This document shows, piece by piece, positions 1 to 8,450 of a DNA stretch of 64,000 bases (within the stretch, counting starts at the first letter, position 1; the number at the start of each line of letters is the position of its first letter). The notes beneath the pieces were generated by a model. It had not been told where the DNA came from. It ran no database searches and worked only from the letters and a program-made list of their open reading frames with translations. Source of the DNA: Bacteroidales bacterium (GTDB lineage: Bacteria > Bacteroidota > Bacteroidia > Bacteroidales > UBA932); contig JAFZIN010000028.1 of assembly GCA_017554305.1 (NCBI GenBank), forward strand, positions 1 to 64,000, in the 5' to 3' direction. A program made the position numbers and the translations under genes.

Positions 1-162
1 ATTATCCTAAAACAAAAATTTACTCCGTGTGATAATTTTGAACTTTGGGCGGACAGGGTTTTGCTTGTTGTAGGGGGTAAAGCATGGGAAAAATCTTGGT
101 TTGAGGGGCGTAGAACGCCGGTTTGTAGGGGTACTGTTGGTGGGTTGCGGGAGAGTAAAAAA

Positions 163-217
163 TTCAAGATTATCCTATTGGATAATTTTAAAATTGTACA
201 AAAGTTCAAGATTATCC
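163..217. repeat. Direct repeat TTCAAGATTATCC x2, 42 bp apart
   Basis: Two identical 13-mers start at 163 and 205, exactly 42 bp apart, close to four helical turns. Between them an inverted partial copy (180-189) makes AAGATTATCC-TATT-GGATAATTTT nearly self-complementary. Another inverted copy with one change lies at 31-43. Same-face spacing would suit a binding site for a dimeric or multimeric regulator, which is inference. Confidence 0.5.
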
Positions 218-249
218 CAAATTTTGGAAAGATCTTGCTATCTTTAAGT

Positions 250-267
250 GCCTGCATACAAGGCATC
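250..267 (+). repeat. 18-bp inverted repeat, left arm
   Basis: GCCTGCATACAAGGCATC here is the exact reverse complement of 2390-2407. The two arms enclose the peptide gene and the lipoprotein gene and little else. The match stops exactly at 18 bp on both sides. Confidence 0.75.
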
Positions 268-349
268 AGACGTTCTAATCCGAATCTTAGGATTCGAGTA
301 GCATTCTTCACATTACTCTGTAATTGTTACCCTTTAATTTTTTTCAGTT

Positions 350-487
350 ATGAAGAAATCCAAATCAAATTATCATCCGCCACTGGCGGAGGTGTTGCCT
401 ATTGTTCCGGAGGGCAATATGGCAACGAGCGGCGTTGGTGCCGCAAGAGAAAACTACGGTGATCCACTTAATGAAGAGTGGGACTAG
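350..487 (+). CDS. 45-residue peptide upstream of a surface lipoprotein
   Basis: This short frame begins MKKSKSNYHPPLAEV and ends with the acidic tail NEEWD. There is no signal peptide, membrane segment or known domain. It has the same length as the peptide at 20459-20596 and shares with it a fixed pattern, Y-x2-P-x9-EG-x3-[TA]-SG, followed by Y-x-[DN]-P near the C-terminus. Both genes sit a few dozen bases upstream of a fimbrillin-like lipoprotein; here the gap is 48 bp. Small proteins of this general look are common beside Bacteroidales surface lipoproteins but have no assigned function that I know of. The longer overlapping frame at 61-462 is a less plausible gene because it lacks any family feature. 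Confidence 0.6.
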   Translation: MKKSKSNYHPPLAEVLPIVPEGNMATSGVGAARENYGDPLNEEWD

Positions 488-535
488 TGGTTTTGTATCA
501 GTTAAATAAATGTTTAATCAAGTATTGAATTTATT

Positions 536-2353
536 ATGACAAAATTTTTTAAAGTATATTTTGGATTAGTTAGTGTGCTAATTCTTAGCGTATTGCTTAT
601 TTCTTGCAACAAGGAGCGCAAAGATAGGCAGACTCACAAGATGTCTGTATGGGCTACATACGGACAGCATGCTGTTGGTATTGGCAGCGGCGTTGGCATT
701 GACGGCGGGTTGGAGAGTAAGGCTCTGGCCATTGACGGAGGGGGAGCGCTTAACGCTTACTGGCAAACAACAGATAACGTTTATGTTTACAACAACACCT
801 GGACTTCTCTTTACGGAGGAAGCCTGAGGCCTCAGACAGAGGCTCTTGCAACGCAACTGAAGGGAAGCATAACGGGTGGTGTTGTGGTTGGAGACCATCT
901 TAAACTGCTCTACCCACGGTCTACGTGGAGCTATACCGGGCAGAAGGGAACGCTTGAGGGGCTGGCTGCAGATTATGACTACGCTACGGCAGAGGTGGAG
1001 GTAACGGCTGTAGGAAGCTCAATTTCTGCCACTTCTGCATCATTTTCAAATGAGCAGGCTGTGGTTAAGTTCACTCTGCAAAAGGAAGACGGAAGCGCCC
1101 TCAGCGTAACATCTCTGAAGATAAGTGACCTGCAGGGGAAACTTATTCAGAGCATCAGTGCGGGAGAGCGCACTTTTGGAGATGTGGAGATTGATATTGA
1201 AGGAGCGGGCAGTTCTGTTGTTTACGCTTCTCTGAAGGGAGTGGATAACAGTTACTTGAAACTGACTGCAACAGGAAGTGACGGAAAGCTTTACACCTAC
1301 TGCAAAGACGGGGCAACGTTTGAGAAAGGGAAGTATTATGCAGTAACGGTAAAGATGCAGTGCCTTTCTAATCCACTTAGTTTGCAGGCTATTGCAGCGG
1401 GAACTATAACCTTTGACAACAAGGCTGCAGGAGCGGTTTACTACAAGGTTAACGGAGGAGCAGAGGTGACTATTGATGCAGGAGCAAGTGTTGGCATTGC
1501 AGTAGCTGCGAATGATGTTGTAAGTTTCTTTGGAAACAATGCAACGTATGCAGAAGGAGGCGGAGTTTACTCTAAAATCTCCTGTACTTCAAACTGTTAT
1601 GTGTATGGAAACATAATGAGTCTGATAAGCAAGGGTGGGTTTGAGACGGCGGTTACTCTGACGGGAACGGATAACTTTAGGGGGTTGTTCTATAACAACA
1701 AAAAAATCTATTCTCACCCGTCAAAGAAACTGCTGCTGCCTGCAACCACCATTGGTAACTACGCTTATTCCAGTATGTTCTATAATTGCACCCATTTAAC
1801 TGTGGCACCGGATCTTCCGGCAATGACCATTGGAGAGTTCTGCTATGCAGATATGTTCTCTAGTTGTTCCGGTTTGACCAAGGCTCCTACCATTGCCGCA
1901 AAGGTTACGGCACAGTATTGCTTCCAAAGGATGTATGTGGATTGTACATCTCTTACAGACGGCGGAGTTATAAGGGCGGAGACGCTTGCAGAGTTCTGCT
2001 GTTCAGATATGTACACCGGTTGTACTGCGTTGGTTAACGCACCTGAACTGCCGGCAACTACTCTTAACGCAAACTGCTACGAATTTATGTTCAGCGGATG
2101 CAGTAACCTGGTTAACGCACCTGTTCTTCCGGCAGAGACGCTGGCTGTTAAGTGCTATATGAACATGTTTGACGGATGCAGTTCTTTGAACTACGTTAAG
2201 TGTCTGGCAAAAGATATTACTGCAACGCAGTGTACTTATCAATGGTTACGCGGAGTTGCAGGTTCAGGTACGTTTGTAACACCGTCTACAACCGGCTGGA
2301 GTACCGGAGTTTCCGGAATTCCTAGCGGTTGGACAAAAGTGAATGCAGAATAA
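536..2353 (+). CDS. Surface lipoprotein: fimbrillin-like N-terminus and Cys-containing BspA-like repeats
   Basis: A 605-residue protein with a lipoprotein signal (hydrophobic stretch, then lipobox LISC near residue 24), so it should be lipidated and may reach the cell surface. Residues about 30-280 resemble fimbrillin/FimA-type beta domains of Bacteroidales. Residues 401-556 are six consecutive 26-residue units of the form LPA-x-T-x4-CY-x2-MF-x2-C-x2-L-x2-AP, a BspA-like pseudo-leucine-rich pattern with up to two cysteines per unit, then a half unit and a short C-terminal cap. The gene follows the peptide gene at 350-487 and lies inside the 18-bp inverted repeat. A role in adhesion or surface display is inferred from architecture only. 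Confidence 0.75.
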   Translation: MTKFFKVYFGLVSVLILSVLLISCNKERKDRQTHKMSVWATYGQHAVGIGSGVGIDGGLESKALAIDGGGALNAYWQTTDNVYVYNNTWTSLYGGSLRPQTEALATQLKGSITGGVVVGDHLKLLYPRSTWSYTGQKGTLEGLAADYDYATAEVEVTAVGSSISATSASFSNEQAVVKFTLQKEDGSALSVTSLKISDLQGKLIQSISAGERTFGDVEIDIEGAGSSVVYASLKGVDNSYLKLTATGSDGKLYTYCKDGATFEKGKYYAVTVKMQCLSNPLSLQAIAAGTITFDNKAAGAVYYKVNGGAEVTIDAGASVGIAVAANDVVSFFGNNATYAEGGGVYSKISCTSNCYVYGNIMSLISKGGFETAVTLTGTDNFRGLFYNNKKIYSHPSKKLLLPATTIGNYAYSSMFYNCTHLTVAPDLPAMTIGEFCYADMFSSCSGLTKAPTIAAKVTAQYCFQRMYVDCTSLTDGGVIRAETLAEFCCSDMYTGCTALVNAPELPATTLNANCYEFMFSGCSNLVNAPVLPAETLAVKCYMNMFDGCSSLNYVKCLAKDITATQCTYQWLRGVAGSGTFVTPSTTGWSTGVSGIPSGWTKVNAE

Positions 2354-2389
2354 CGGGAACAGTGGTGCGTTTGTGAAGAAGTGATAACG

Positions 2390-2407
2390 GATGCCTTGTA
2401 TGCAGGC
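2390..2407 (-). repeat. 18-bp inverted repeat, right arm, with a following T-run
   Basis: GATGCCTTGTATGCAGGC is the exact reverse complement of 250-267. It is followed by TTTTTT on the plus strand and contains a weak GCCT/AGGC stem, so it may double as the terminator of the lipoprotein gene. The left copy has no T-run, so terminator function alone does not explain the pair. Confidence 0.65.
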
Positions 2408-2415
2408 TTTTTTCT

Positions 2416-3060
2416 TTATTTGTTTTCCGGTTCTTTAGTCTTTGCCGTTACCTCTACAGCACGGTCTGTGTAAAGGATGCCGTCTAAGTGGTCTGTCTCA
2501 TGCTGGAAGATTATTGCGGAGAAGCCGGCAACTGTATCCACTACATTTTCTTTCTTCTGAACATCAAAGTATTGCATTACTACGGTGTCTCTTCTTGGAA
2601 CAATTCCGCGGAAACCCGGAACTGAGAGACAGCCTTCCGGACCCTCTACAACGTTGCCTTCATAGCGGAGAATGTATGGATTGGCGTAGGCTTCAAACGG
2701 GTTGTTCTCTTTATCAAAACGCTGAACGGCAATCATTCTTATGTTGAGGCCAACCTGCGGAGCGGCAATGCCAACACCGTCCTGGCTTGGATCCTGAACC
2801 GTTGTAAGCATCTTGGTTGCAAGCTTTTGAAGATATTCGCTATTTAGTTCATCCTCTGTAAAATCTCTTGAGGAGTTGCGGAGAATAAGGCTGTCTTCTT
2901 TGTTGCCAACAACAAGAACATAAAGAACGGAATCTGCACTGTTAATTATGGAGAGTTCCTGCTCTGAGAAGGTGATATTTGGGGTATTCTCATTGTTCTT
3001 TGTGTTGTTGCAAGCGGCTGCTATAATGCAGATTGCAAGGATTGCTAAAACAGTTCTCAT
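2416..3060 (-). CDS. Peptide deformylase with a lipoprotein signal peptide
   Basis: A 214-residue protein of the peptide deformylase family (removal of N-formyl groups from methionine). All three family motifs are intact: GVGIAAPQ (95-102), EGCLS (142-146, metal-binding Cys) and HETDH (187-191, metal-binding His and catalytic Glu). The N-terminus is a hydrophobic stretch ending IIAAAC with Cys at 17, followed by an Asn/Thr/Glu-rich linker, which reads as a lipoprotein signal. The catalytic domain starts near residue 35. If lipidated, it acts outside the cytoplasm, where nascent-chain deformylation is impossible. It lies 36 bp downstream of nfo and is probably the last gene of a glnS-nfo operon. 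A housekeeping cytosolic def should exist elsewhere. Confidence 0.85.
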   Translation of the reverse strand: MRTVLAILAICIIAAACNNTKNNENTPNITFSEQELSIINSADSVLYVLVVGNKEDSLILRNSSRDFTEDELNSEYLQKLATKMLTTVQDPSQDGVGIAAPQVGLNIRMIAVQRFDKENNPFEAYANPYILRYEGNVVEGPEGCLSVPGFRGIVPRRDTVVMQYFDVQKKENVVDTVAGFSAIIFQHETDHLDGILYTDRAVEVTAKTKEPENK

Positions 3061-3096
3061 TGATGATTCCTATTTTGTTTATTTGTTTGTCTGTTG

Positions 3097-3939
3097 TTAC
3101 TTAACAAAGCCTTTGAGGGTGGAAATCTCCTGAGGCCAGAGGGTTGGCTCCGGGGTCTCAAGTATGAGGGGGATGTTGTTAAAGCGGTCATCCTCCATAA
3201 TGCTCTTAAAGCAGTTGATGCCAATGAAGCCTTTGCCAAGAGATTCATGGCGGTCTACTTTACTTCCCAGGGGCTTTTTGGCATCATTAAGGTGCATGCC
3301 TCTAAGGTATTTAAAACCAATGGTTTTATCAAAGTGGGAGAAGGTTGCCTTAAAGCCCTCCTCTGAGGCTACGTCATAACCGGCTGCAAAGGAGTGGCAG
3401 GTATCTATGCAGACCCCTACTCTGCTTTTATCTTCTACCTTGTCTATTATGAAAGCAATCTGCTCAAAACGGAAGCCGAGGTTGGAGCCCTGGCCTGCAG
3501 TGTTCTCAATTACAGCGGTAACGCCCTCTGTTTTGCTTAATGCAAGGTTAATAGACTCTGCAATGAGCGTAAGGCACTGCTCCTCTGTAATGGCGTTTAA
3601 ATGGCTTCCAGGGTGGAAGTTAAGACGGTCTAACCCAAGGGCCTGGCAACGCTTCATCTCATGAATAAAACCTGCGCGGGATTTTTGAAGACCCTCCTCT
3701 GTTGGGTTACCCAGGTTAATGAGATAACTATCGTGAGGAAGAATTTGATTGGGAGCATAGCCGCACTGCTGGCAGGCTTGTTTAAATGCCTCTATTTCTT
3801 TCTCTGTAAGGTCTTTGGCAACCCACTGACGCTGGTTCTTGGTAAAGAGTGCAAAGGCGGTGGCCCCTATCTCTTTTGCGTTGAGGGGAGCGTTTTCCAG
3901 ACCGCCCGATGAGGATACGTGTGCGCCTATGAACTTCAT
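3097..3939 (-). CDS. nfo: Endonuclease IV (AP endonuclease)
   Basis: A 280-residue deoxyribonuclease IV that cuts the DNA backbone 5' of abasic sites in base-excision repair. Zinc-ligand motifs are visible: [10 protein letters not shown] at the start, [38 protein letters not shown] and LILETP near the C-terminus. Length is normal for the family. It sits 22 bp downstream of glnS and 36 bp upstream of the deformylase-like gene on the same strand. The short upstream spacer is A/C-rich and carries GCAAAACGCAAAC, also found after the DUF5606 gene. One AACTATCGNGA motif (3726-3736) falls antisense inside it. Confidence 0.96.
   Translation of the reverse strand: MKFIGAHVSSSGGLENAPLNAKEIGATAFALFTKNQRQWVAKDLTEKEIEAFKQACQQCGYAPNQILPHDSYLINLGNPTEEGLQKSRAGFIHEMKRCQALGLDRLNFHPGSHLNAITEEQCLTLIAESINLALSKTEGVTAVIENTAGQGSNLGFRFEQIAFIIDKVEDKSRVGVCIDTCHSFAAGYDVASEEGFKATFSHFDKTIGFKYLRGMHLNDAKKPLGSKVDRHESLGKGFIGINCFKSIMEDDRFNNIPLILETPEPTLWPQEISTLKGFVK
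3726..3736 (+). repeat. AACTATCGNGA motif, copy 1
   Basis: AACTATCGTGA followed by GGAAGAA, antisense within nfo, so the encoded peptide there (HDSYL) does not explain it. Confidence 0.7.
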
Positions 3940-3961
3940 TGTTTGCGTTTTGCCTTTTGTG

Positions 3962-5641
3962 TTACTTCATTTTGAAGGTGTCCTTAAGGGTGACGGTGCG
4001 GTTAAAGACAAGGTTATCTTCTGTGCTGTCTGGGTCTTTGAAGAAGTAACCGGTTCTTTCAAACTGAACTGCTATGCCGCTGTTGTCATCTTTAAGTGCA
4101 GGCTCTGCGTAAGCGGTTGTAATATCCATTGAATGAGGGTTGAGGAAGTCTTTGTAATCTGAACCCTCCGGTATCTGATCCATAAACTGCTCTGTAAAGA
4201 GGCGGTCTACAAGTCTTACCTCCAGTTTCTTAGCGTGCTCTATGCTAACCCAGTGGATGGTGCCTTTTACGCTGCGCCAAGGACCTGCTCCTGGTTTTGA
4301 TGTTGGGTCAAAGGTGCAGATAATTTTGGTTATGTTGCCGGCCTCATCCTTTATAACCTCTTTGCACTTAATGATATAGCCGTACTTTAGACGTACCTCT
4401 CCGCCCGGCTGCAGACGGAAATATTTCTTTGGAGGGTTCTCCATAAAGTCTGCACGCTCTATGTAAACTTTGCCGGTGAAAGGAATTTTACGTTTTGGTC
4501 CATCTGGGAATGCCGGGTTGAGAGGAGCCTCAACATACTCTACTCTGCCCTCTTCCCATCCTTCAAGTTCCAACTCCACAGGGTCCAACACTGCCATATA
4601 TCGGTTGGAACGGGCGTTAAGGTCTTCTCTTACACACCATTCCATAAGTGAGAGGTCTATGATGTTGTCTCTCTTTGCTACGCCCACCTTCTCTGCAAAC
4701 ATCTTTATGCTCTCCGGTGTGTAGCCTCTTCTTCTTATACCGCAGATGGTTGGCATACGAGGGTCATCCCAACCTCTTACGTAGTTGTTCTTTACAAGTT
4801 CAAGAAGTTTACGCTTGCTCATTACGGTATATGTGAGGTTGAGTCTTGCAAACTCATACTGATGAGACGGGAAGATGCCCAATTTCTCTATGAACCAGTC
4901 ATATAGAGGACGGTGAACGTCAAACTCCAGGGTACAGATTGAGTGGGTTATGCCCTCTATGGAATCACTCTCTCCGTGGGCATAATCATACATTGGATAA
5001 ATACACCACTTGGTTCCGGTGCGGTGGTGAGGAGTGTAGTTGATACGGTACATAATTGGGTCTCTGAAGAGCATATTTGGATGTGCCATATCTATCTTGG
5101 CTCTAAGCACTTTCTCTCCCTCTTTGAACTTGCCGTCTCTCATAGCGCGGAAGAGGGTGAGGTTCTCCTCCACGGAGCGGTCTCTCCACGGGCTAGGGTT
5201 TCCGGGCTTCTGAACGGTTCCGCGGTTTTCTCTAATCTCCTCCAGGGTCTGATCATCTACATACGCCAACCCCTTCTTAATGAGCTCTTCTGCCCAATCA
5301 TAGAGTTGCTGGAAGTAATCTGATGCGTAACGCTCGTTGGCCCACTGGAAGCCTAACCATTTGATATCTTGTTTAATGGAATCTACATACTCAACATCCT
5401 CTTTGGTTGGGTTGGTATCATCAAAACGGAGGTTGGTTTTGCCGCCGTATTTCTTTGCTACTCCAAAGTTTAGGCAGATACTCTTGGCGTGGCCAATATG
5501 GAGGTATCCGTTAGGCTCCGGAGGGAAACGGGTAAGTATGCTTTTATGACGGCCGCTTTTAAGGTCATCTTCAATAATTTCCTCAATAAAGTTCAGATTC
5601 TTAGGCTCCTCAGTTGGAGCGGCATTCTTAATCTCTTCCAT
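3962..5641 (-). CDS. glnS: Glutaminyl-tRNA synthetase
   Basis: A 559-residue class I aminoacyl-tRNA synthetase that charges tRNA-Gln. The HIGH signature is [10 protein letters not shown] near residue 50 and the KMSKS equivalent is VMSKRKL near residue 275. The C-terminal anticodon-binding beta-barrels follow (for example [14 protein letters not shown]). Its presence implies direct glutamine charging rather than sole reliance on the GatCAB route. It appears to head an operon with nfo and the deformylase-like lipoprotein. A TATATTTG box lies at 5672-5679 on the minus strand, about 30 bp upstream of the start, without a matching -33 TTTG. Confidence 0.97.
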   Translation of the reverse strand: MEEIKNAAPTEEPKNLNFIEEIIEDDLKSGRHKSILTRFPPEPNGYLHIGHAKSICLNFGVAKKYGGKTNLRFDDTNPTKEDVEYVDSIKQDIKWLGFQWANERYASDYFQQLYDWAEELIKKGLAYVDDQTLEEIRENRGTVQKPGNPSPWRDRSVEENLTLFRAMRDGKFKEGEKVLRAKIDMAHPNMLFRDPIMYRINYTPHHRTGTKWCIYPMYDYAHGESDSIEGITHSICTLEFDVHRPLYDWFIEKLGIFPSHQYEFARLNLTYTVMSKRKLLELVKNNYVRGWDDPRMPTICGIRRRGYTPESIKMFAEKVGVAKRDNIIDLSLMEWCVREDLNARSNRYMAVLDPVELELEGWEEGRVEYVEAPLNPAFPDGPKRKIPFTGKVYIERADFMENPPKKYFRLQPGGEVRLKYGYIIKCKEVIKDEAGNITKIICTFDPTSKPGAGPWRSVKGTIHWVSIEHAKKLEVRLVDRLFTEQFMDQIPEGSDYKDFLNPHSMDITTAYAEPALKDDNSGIAVQFERTGYFFKDPDSTEDNLVFNRTVTLKDTFKMK

Positions 5642-5701
5642 TTTGCTTTTTATCTGTTTGTAGATGTCTTACAAATATAGGAATAATTAGGTTACAATTA
5701 T

Positions 5702-5709
5702 TAAATTTG
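5702..5709 (+). promoter_or_regulatory. -7 box TAAATTTG just upstream of yicC
   Basis: TAAATTTG fits the Bacteroidetes -7 consensus TAnnTTTG and ends only 4 bp before the yicC ATG at 5714. Transcription would start at or next to the start codon, giving a leaderless mRNA. A -33 TTTG at the usual 19-bp spacing is not seen, which lowers confidence. Confidence 0.4.
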
Positions 5710-5713
5710 CCTT

Positions 5714-6580
5714 ATGGTAAAATCAATGACAGGATATGGCAAGGGAGAGTGCACGCTCTCAGACCATAGCAAAATAACGGTAGAGATTAAGTCCTTAAAC
5801 GGCAAAAACGCAGATATCAATTTCAAGAGTCAGATTATTCCTAAGGATAAAGAGCTTGAAATTAGGAAGTTATTGGCAGAGAAACTGGTAAGGGGAAGCA
5901 TTGAGTTTTCCGTTACCCAGGAGATGAAAACCGGTGCGGTGCGCCGTGTTATTAATGAGCCTCTGGCTAAGAGTCTTCTTTTGCAGGCTAAAAAAGTTGC
6001 GGGGGCTAAGGCAGATGAGAGCGCTCTGCTGGCTGCAATTTTGAGGATGCCGGAGGTGCTGGAGAGCAAAGAGAACAAACTGAGCGGGGCAGATATGGCT
6101 AAGATTGATAAGGCCATAGATGCGGCTGTTAAAAAGATAGATAACTACAGGGAGGCTGAAGGTAAAGCTCTTTATAAGGATGTGACTAAGAGGGTTGCAA
6201 CTATTTTAAAGTGCCTGGAGCAGGTTAAGAAAGAGGATGTTAAGAGGGTGCCGGCTATTAAGGAGAGGCTGCGCCAGAAGGTGGAAAAGAGCGGTATTGC
6301 GGTAGATAACAACCGTTTGGAGCAGGAGATTGTGTTCTATGTGGAGAAGCTGGACATTAATGAGGAGAAGGTGCGTCTGGCTCAGCACTGCAAGTATTTT
6401 ATGGAGACTATTGAGGGTGATCCGATGGCCGGCAAGAAAATTGGGTTTATTGTTCAGGAGATGGGGCGTGAGATTAACACGCTGGGTTCCAAGGCAAATG
6501 ATGCCGTTATTCAGTCTCTGGTGGTTAAGATGAAAGATGAACTTGAGAAAATTAGGGAACAATCTTTGAATATTCTTTAA
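5714..6580 (+). CDS. yicC: YicC/YloC-family endoribonuclease
   Basis: A 288-residue YicC-family protein. The N-terminus MVKSMTGYGKGE and the C-terminal run TLGSKANDAVIQS with VVKMKDELEKIREQ are strong family signatures. Members form oligomeric endoribonucleases taking part in RNA turnover. The usual guanylate kinase neighbour (gmk) is absent; the next gene, 3 bp on, is a lipoprotein. The gene diverges from glnS across a 72-bp spacer. The start is the first ATG in frame and matches the conserved N-terminus. Confidence 0.93.
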   Translation: MVKSMTGYGKGECTLSDHSKITVEIKSLNGKNADINFKSQIIPKDKELEIRKLLAEKLVRGSIEFSVTQEMKTGAVRRVINEPLAKSLLLQAKKVAGAKADESALLAAILRMPEVLESKENKLSGADMAKIDKAIDAAVKKIDNYREAEGKALYKDVTKRVATILKCLEQVKKEDVKRVPAIKERLRQKVEKSGIAVDNNRLEQEIVFYVEKLDINEEKVRLAQHCKYFMETIEGDPMAGKKIGFIVQEMGREINTLGSKANDAVIQSLVVKMKDELEKIREQSLNIL

Positions 6581-6583
6581 GAT

Positions 6584-7495
6584 ATGAAAAAGATTTTTTG
6601 CTTGACAGGTTTTGCTGTTTTGGCCGTATGTGGCTGGATGGCTGCGGGTTGCGCAGTTGTTCAGGAGACGTACGTTAGGACGGAGGTGATGGATAAAGAG
6701 AGTTACTGTTTGGATACGGAGGGGGAGAATGAGGTGGCGTTCTTTGGGGTTTACGGGAAGGAAGACAGCACTCTGGTTTCCAAGATTGTACAGAATATGG
6801 CGGAGACCTTTGAGACGGAGAAAGGGCTGGCAGCAGGTACCGTGTATGCGTATACTATTCCGGATGAGGAGTTTAAGGGGTTCTCAGATACGCTCTATAT
6901 GGAAAGCCTTATGGTTGAGAGCGCCAGCAGGTTTATGGTCTTTTTGACGGAACTCAACTTGATGCAGTACAAGGTAGATCCTAATATGTCTTCATCTAAC
7001 AGTCTGATTATAGATTTGCCTTACGCGGTTACTGTGAGCTGTTATGACGGTATGAAAGATACGCTGCTGCATAAGAAAAGGATGCGTGATATTATTACTG
7101 CAAGTACAAAATCTGTGGCTATTCCGGCAAGTGCTATTGCAAGGGAAATTGGCAAGAGATCTCTGCGGCAGGTGATGGGTAACTGGGTGGAAGTGACCTG
7201 GCCGCTTATGTGGTATCCGGATGAGAAAATGTGGAGTGATTTAATTAAGAAGGTGAGAGATTTTAAGTTTAAGGAGGCTATTGATGGGTGGATGAAGTAT
7301 TATTCTGAGCCGGCCAACGGCAGTGAAAAGGCAAAAGAAATGTGTGCCGCCGCAGCGCACAATATTGCAGTGTGCTGTGAACTATCGGGAGAAAGAGAAT
7401 TAGCTAAAGAGTGGGCAAAATATGCGGTTGCAATGTACCCTTCTTTAGATGCGGCAAAAAGGTTAGTAAGAAGGCTTAACTACTTAGATGAGTAA
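6584..7495 (+). CDS. Lipoprotein, DUF6340-like, with TPR-like C-terminus
   Basis: A 303-residue protein with a lipoprotein signal (MKKIF..., lipobox AAGC around residue 23). The middle contains a beta-rich segment (SLIIDLPYAVTVSCYDG). The C-terminal 100 residues look like TPR-type helices (AAAAHNIAVCCELSGERELAKEWAKYA, quoted in part). The architecture recalls the DUF6340 family of Bacteroidota, an attribution from memory. It starts 3 bp after yicC and is probably co-transcribed. It converges with yitT 15 bp downstream with no clear terminator. Function unknown. Confidence 0.8.
   Translation: MKKIFCLTGFAVLAVCGWMAAGCAVVQETYVRTEVMDKESYCLDTEGENEVAFFGVYGKEDSTLVSKIVQNMAETFETEKGLAAGTVYAYTIPDEEFKGFSDTLYMESLMVESASRFMVFLTELNLMQYKVDPNMSSSNSLIIDLPYAVTVSCYDGMKDTLLHKKRMRDIITASTKSVAIPASAIAREIGKRSLRQVMGNWVEVTWPLMWYPDEKMWSDLIKKVRDFKFKEAIDGWMKYYSEPANGSEKAKEMCAAAAHNIAVCCELSGERELAKEWAKYAVAMYPSLDAAKRLVRRLNYLDE
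7380..7390 (+). repeat. AACTATCGNGA motif, copy 2
   Basis: AACTATCGGGA followed by GAAAGAG, sense strand of the lipoprotein gene, where it encodes part of CELSGER in a frame different from the other sense copies. Confidence 0.7.
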
Positions 7496-7510
7496 GAGTT
7501 ACGGTTCCTG

Positions 7511-8449
7511 TTAGGATTCTTTGATTGATTTGAATCCTTCTCCCAGAATTTCAGATGAATCTACAATGTTTATGAAGGCCCGTGGGTCTATCTTTGCTAT
7601 GCGGAAACGCAGGGCTATCATCTCTCTTCTGGTTAGGGTTACGTAGATAATTGACTTATCATCACCCTTGTACATTCCCTTGGCGGGGATGAGGGTTGCT
7701 CCCCTCTCCATCTCATCTATGATTACTTTGCGGATTTCTTCCGTCTTGTCTGTTATGATCATCATTGTTTTGGCGCTCTGACCTTCTATGACCATATCTA
7801 TGATTTTGCTCTCTATGATTATGATGAGCCAGGAGTACATTGGGAGTTTCCAGTCTCCAAAAGCTATTACTGTTGAGAGAGTTATGAGGCCGTCTACTAT
7901 GATGATTGCTGTACCCAGAGAGATGTGGAGGTACTTGTTTACAATCATGGAGATTATATCACTTCCGCCGCTGGTTGCTCTGGAACGGAAAATCATTCCA
8001 AGGCCTATTCCGTAGAGTATGGCGCCAAAGATGGCGGCAAGGAGCTGGTGGTCATACTGCTTTATTGCATCTATGCCGGTAAGACCCTGAGCCTTAATGG
8101 CTTCTGTTACCTCCGGCTCTATTAGGGAGTTATAGCCGTAGGTGATGTGCAGTATCCACATAAAGAGCGGGATGAGCAGCGTGCAGAGGAGCGTTTTTAT
8201 GCCAAAGCGGCTGCCCAGTACAAGTGTTCCTATTATGAGGAGCGGGATATCCATACTGAGGGCAGAAACCTCTGTTCTCCAGCCCCATAGGTGGTGGAAC
8301 ACCATAGAAAGACCGTAGGTTCCGCCCGGAGCAAAACCATACGGCTCTACAAGTAAAACCGCTGCCAGTGAGAAGATGAAGCATCCTCCCACCAGCAGCA
8401 AGTATTCAATTACGGATTCTTTTGATATTTTGAGACTTACCTTGCCCAT
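7511..8449 (-). CDS. YitT-family membrane protein
   Basis: A 312-residue protein with the YitT/DUF161 arrangement: about five to six membrane segments over residues 15-215, including GATYGL-like and GGSDIISMIVNKY motifs, then a cytosolic C-terminal DUF2179 domain (KTMMIITDKTEEIRKVIIDEM, quoted in part). The transported substrate of the family is not established. It starts 1 bp after fabG ends and closes the long nusB-to-yitT minus-strand run. Confidence 0.9.
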   Translation of the reverse strand: MGKVSLKISKESVIEYLLLVGGCFIFSLAAVLLVEPYGFAPGGTYGLSMVFHHLWGWRTEVSALSMDIPLLIIGTLVLGSRFGIKTLLCTLLIPLFMWILHITYGYNSLIEPEVTEAIKAQGLTGIDAIKQYDHQLLAAIFGAILYGIGLGMIFRSRATSGGSDIISMIVNKYLHISLGTAIIIVDGLITLSTVIAFGDWKLPMYSWLIIIIESKIIDMVIEGQSAKTMMIITDKTEEIRKVIIDEMERGATLIPAKGMYKGDDKSIIYVTLTRREMIALRFRIAKIDPRAFINIVDSSEILGEGFKSIKES

Positions 8450-8450
8450 C

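Larger units (their letters stand above)
1..349. other. Gene-free leader with repeated ATTATCC motifs
   Basis: No convincing gene lies here. The stretch holds a 13-bp direct repeat (163-175 and 205-217), partial or inverted copies of the same motif at 1-7, 31-43 and 180-189, the left arm of an 18-bp inverted repeat (250-267), and a small hairpin CGAATC-TTAG-GATTCG at 281-296. It precedes the peptide gene at 350, so it is probably its regulatory region. I could not find a well-spaced TTTG/TAnnTTTG promoter. Confidence 0.5.

Noticed and set aside
163..217. TTATCC repeats as an origin of replication
   Set aside because: They lack the full DnaA box TTATNCACA, and no dnaA, dnaN or AT-rich unwinding region is nearby.
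61..462. 133-residue open frame at the window start
   Set aside because: It overlaps repeats and the inverted repeat, has no family feature, and its 3' part lies in another frame of the better supported 45-residue peptide gene.
5657..5675. Hairpin TTTGTA with 7-base loop upstream of glnS, considered as a tRNA-Gln mimic
   Set aside because: The loop has no UUG or CUG anticodon on the transcript strand and the stem overlaps the -7 box.
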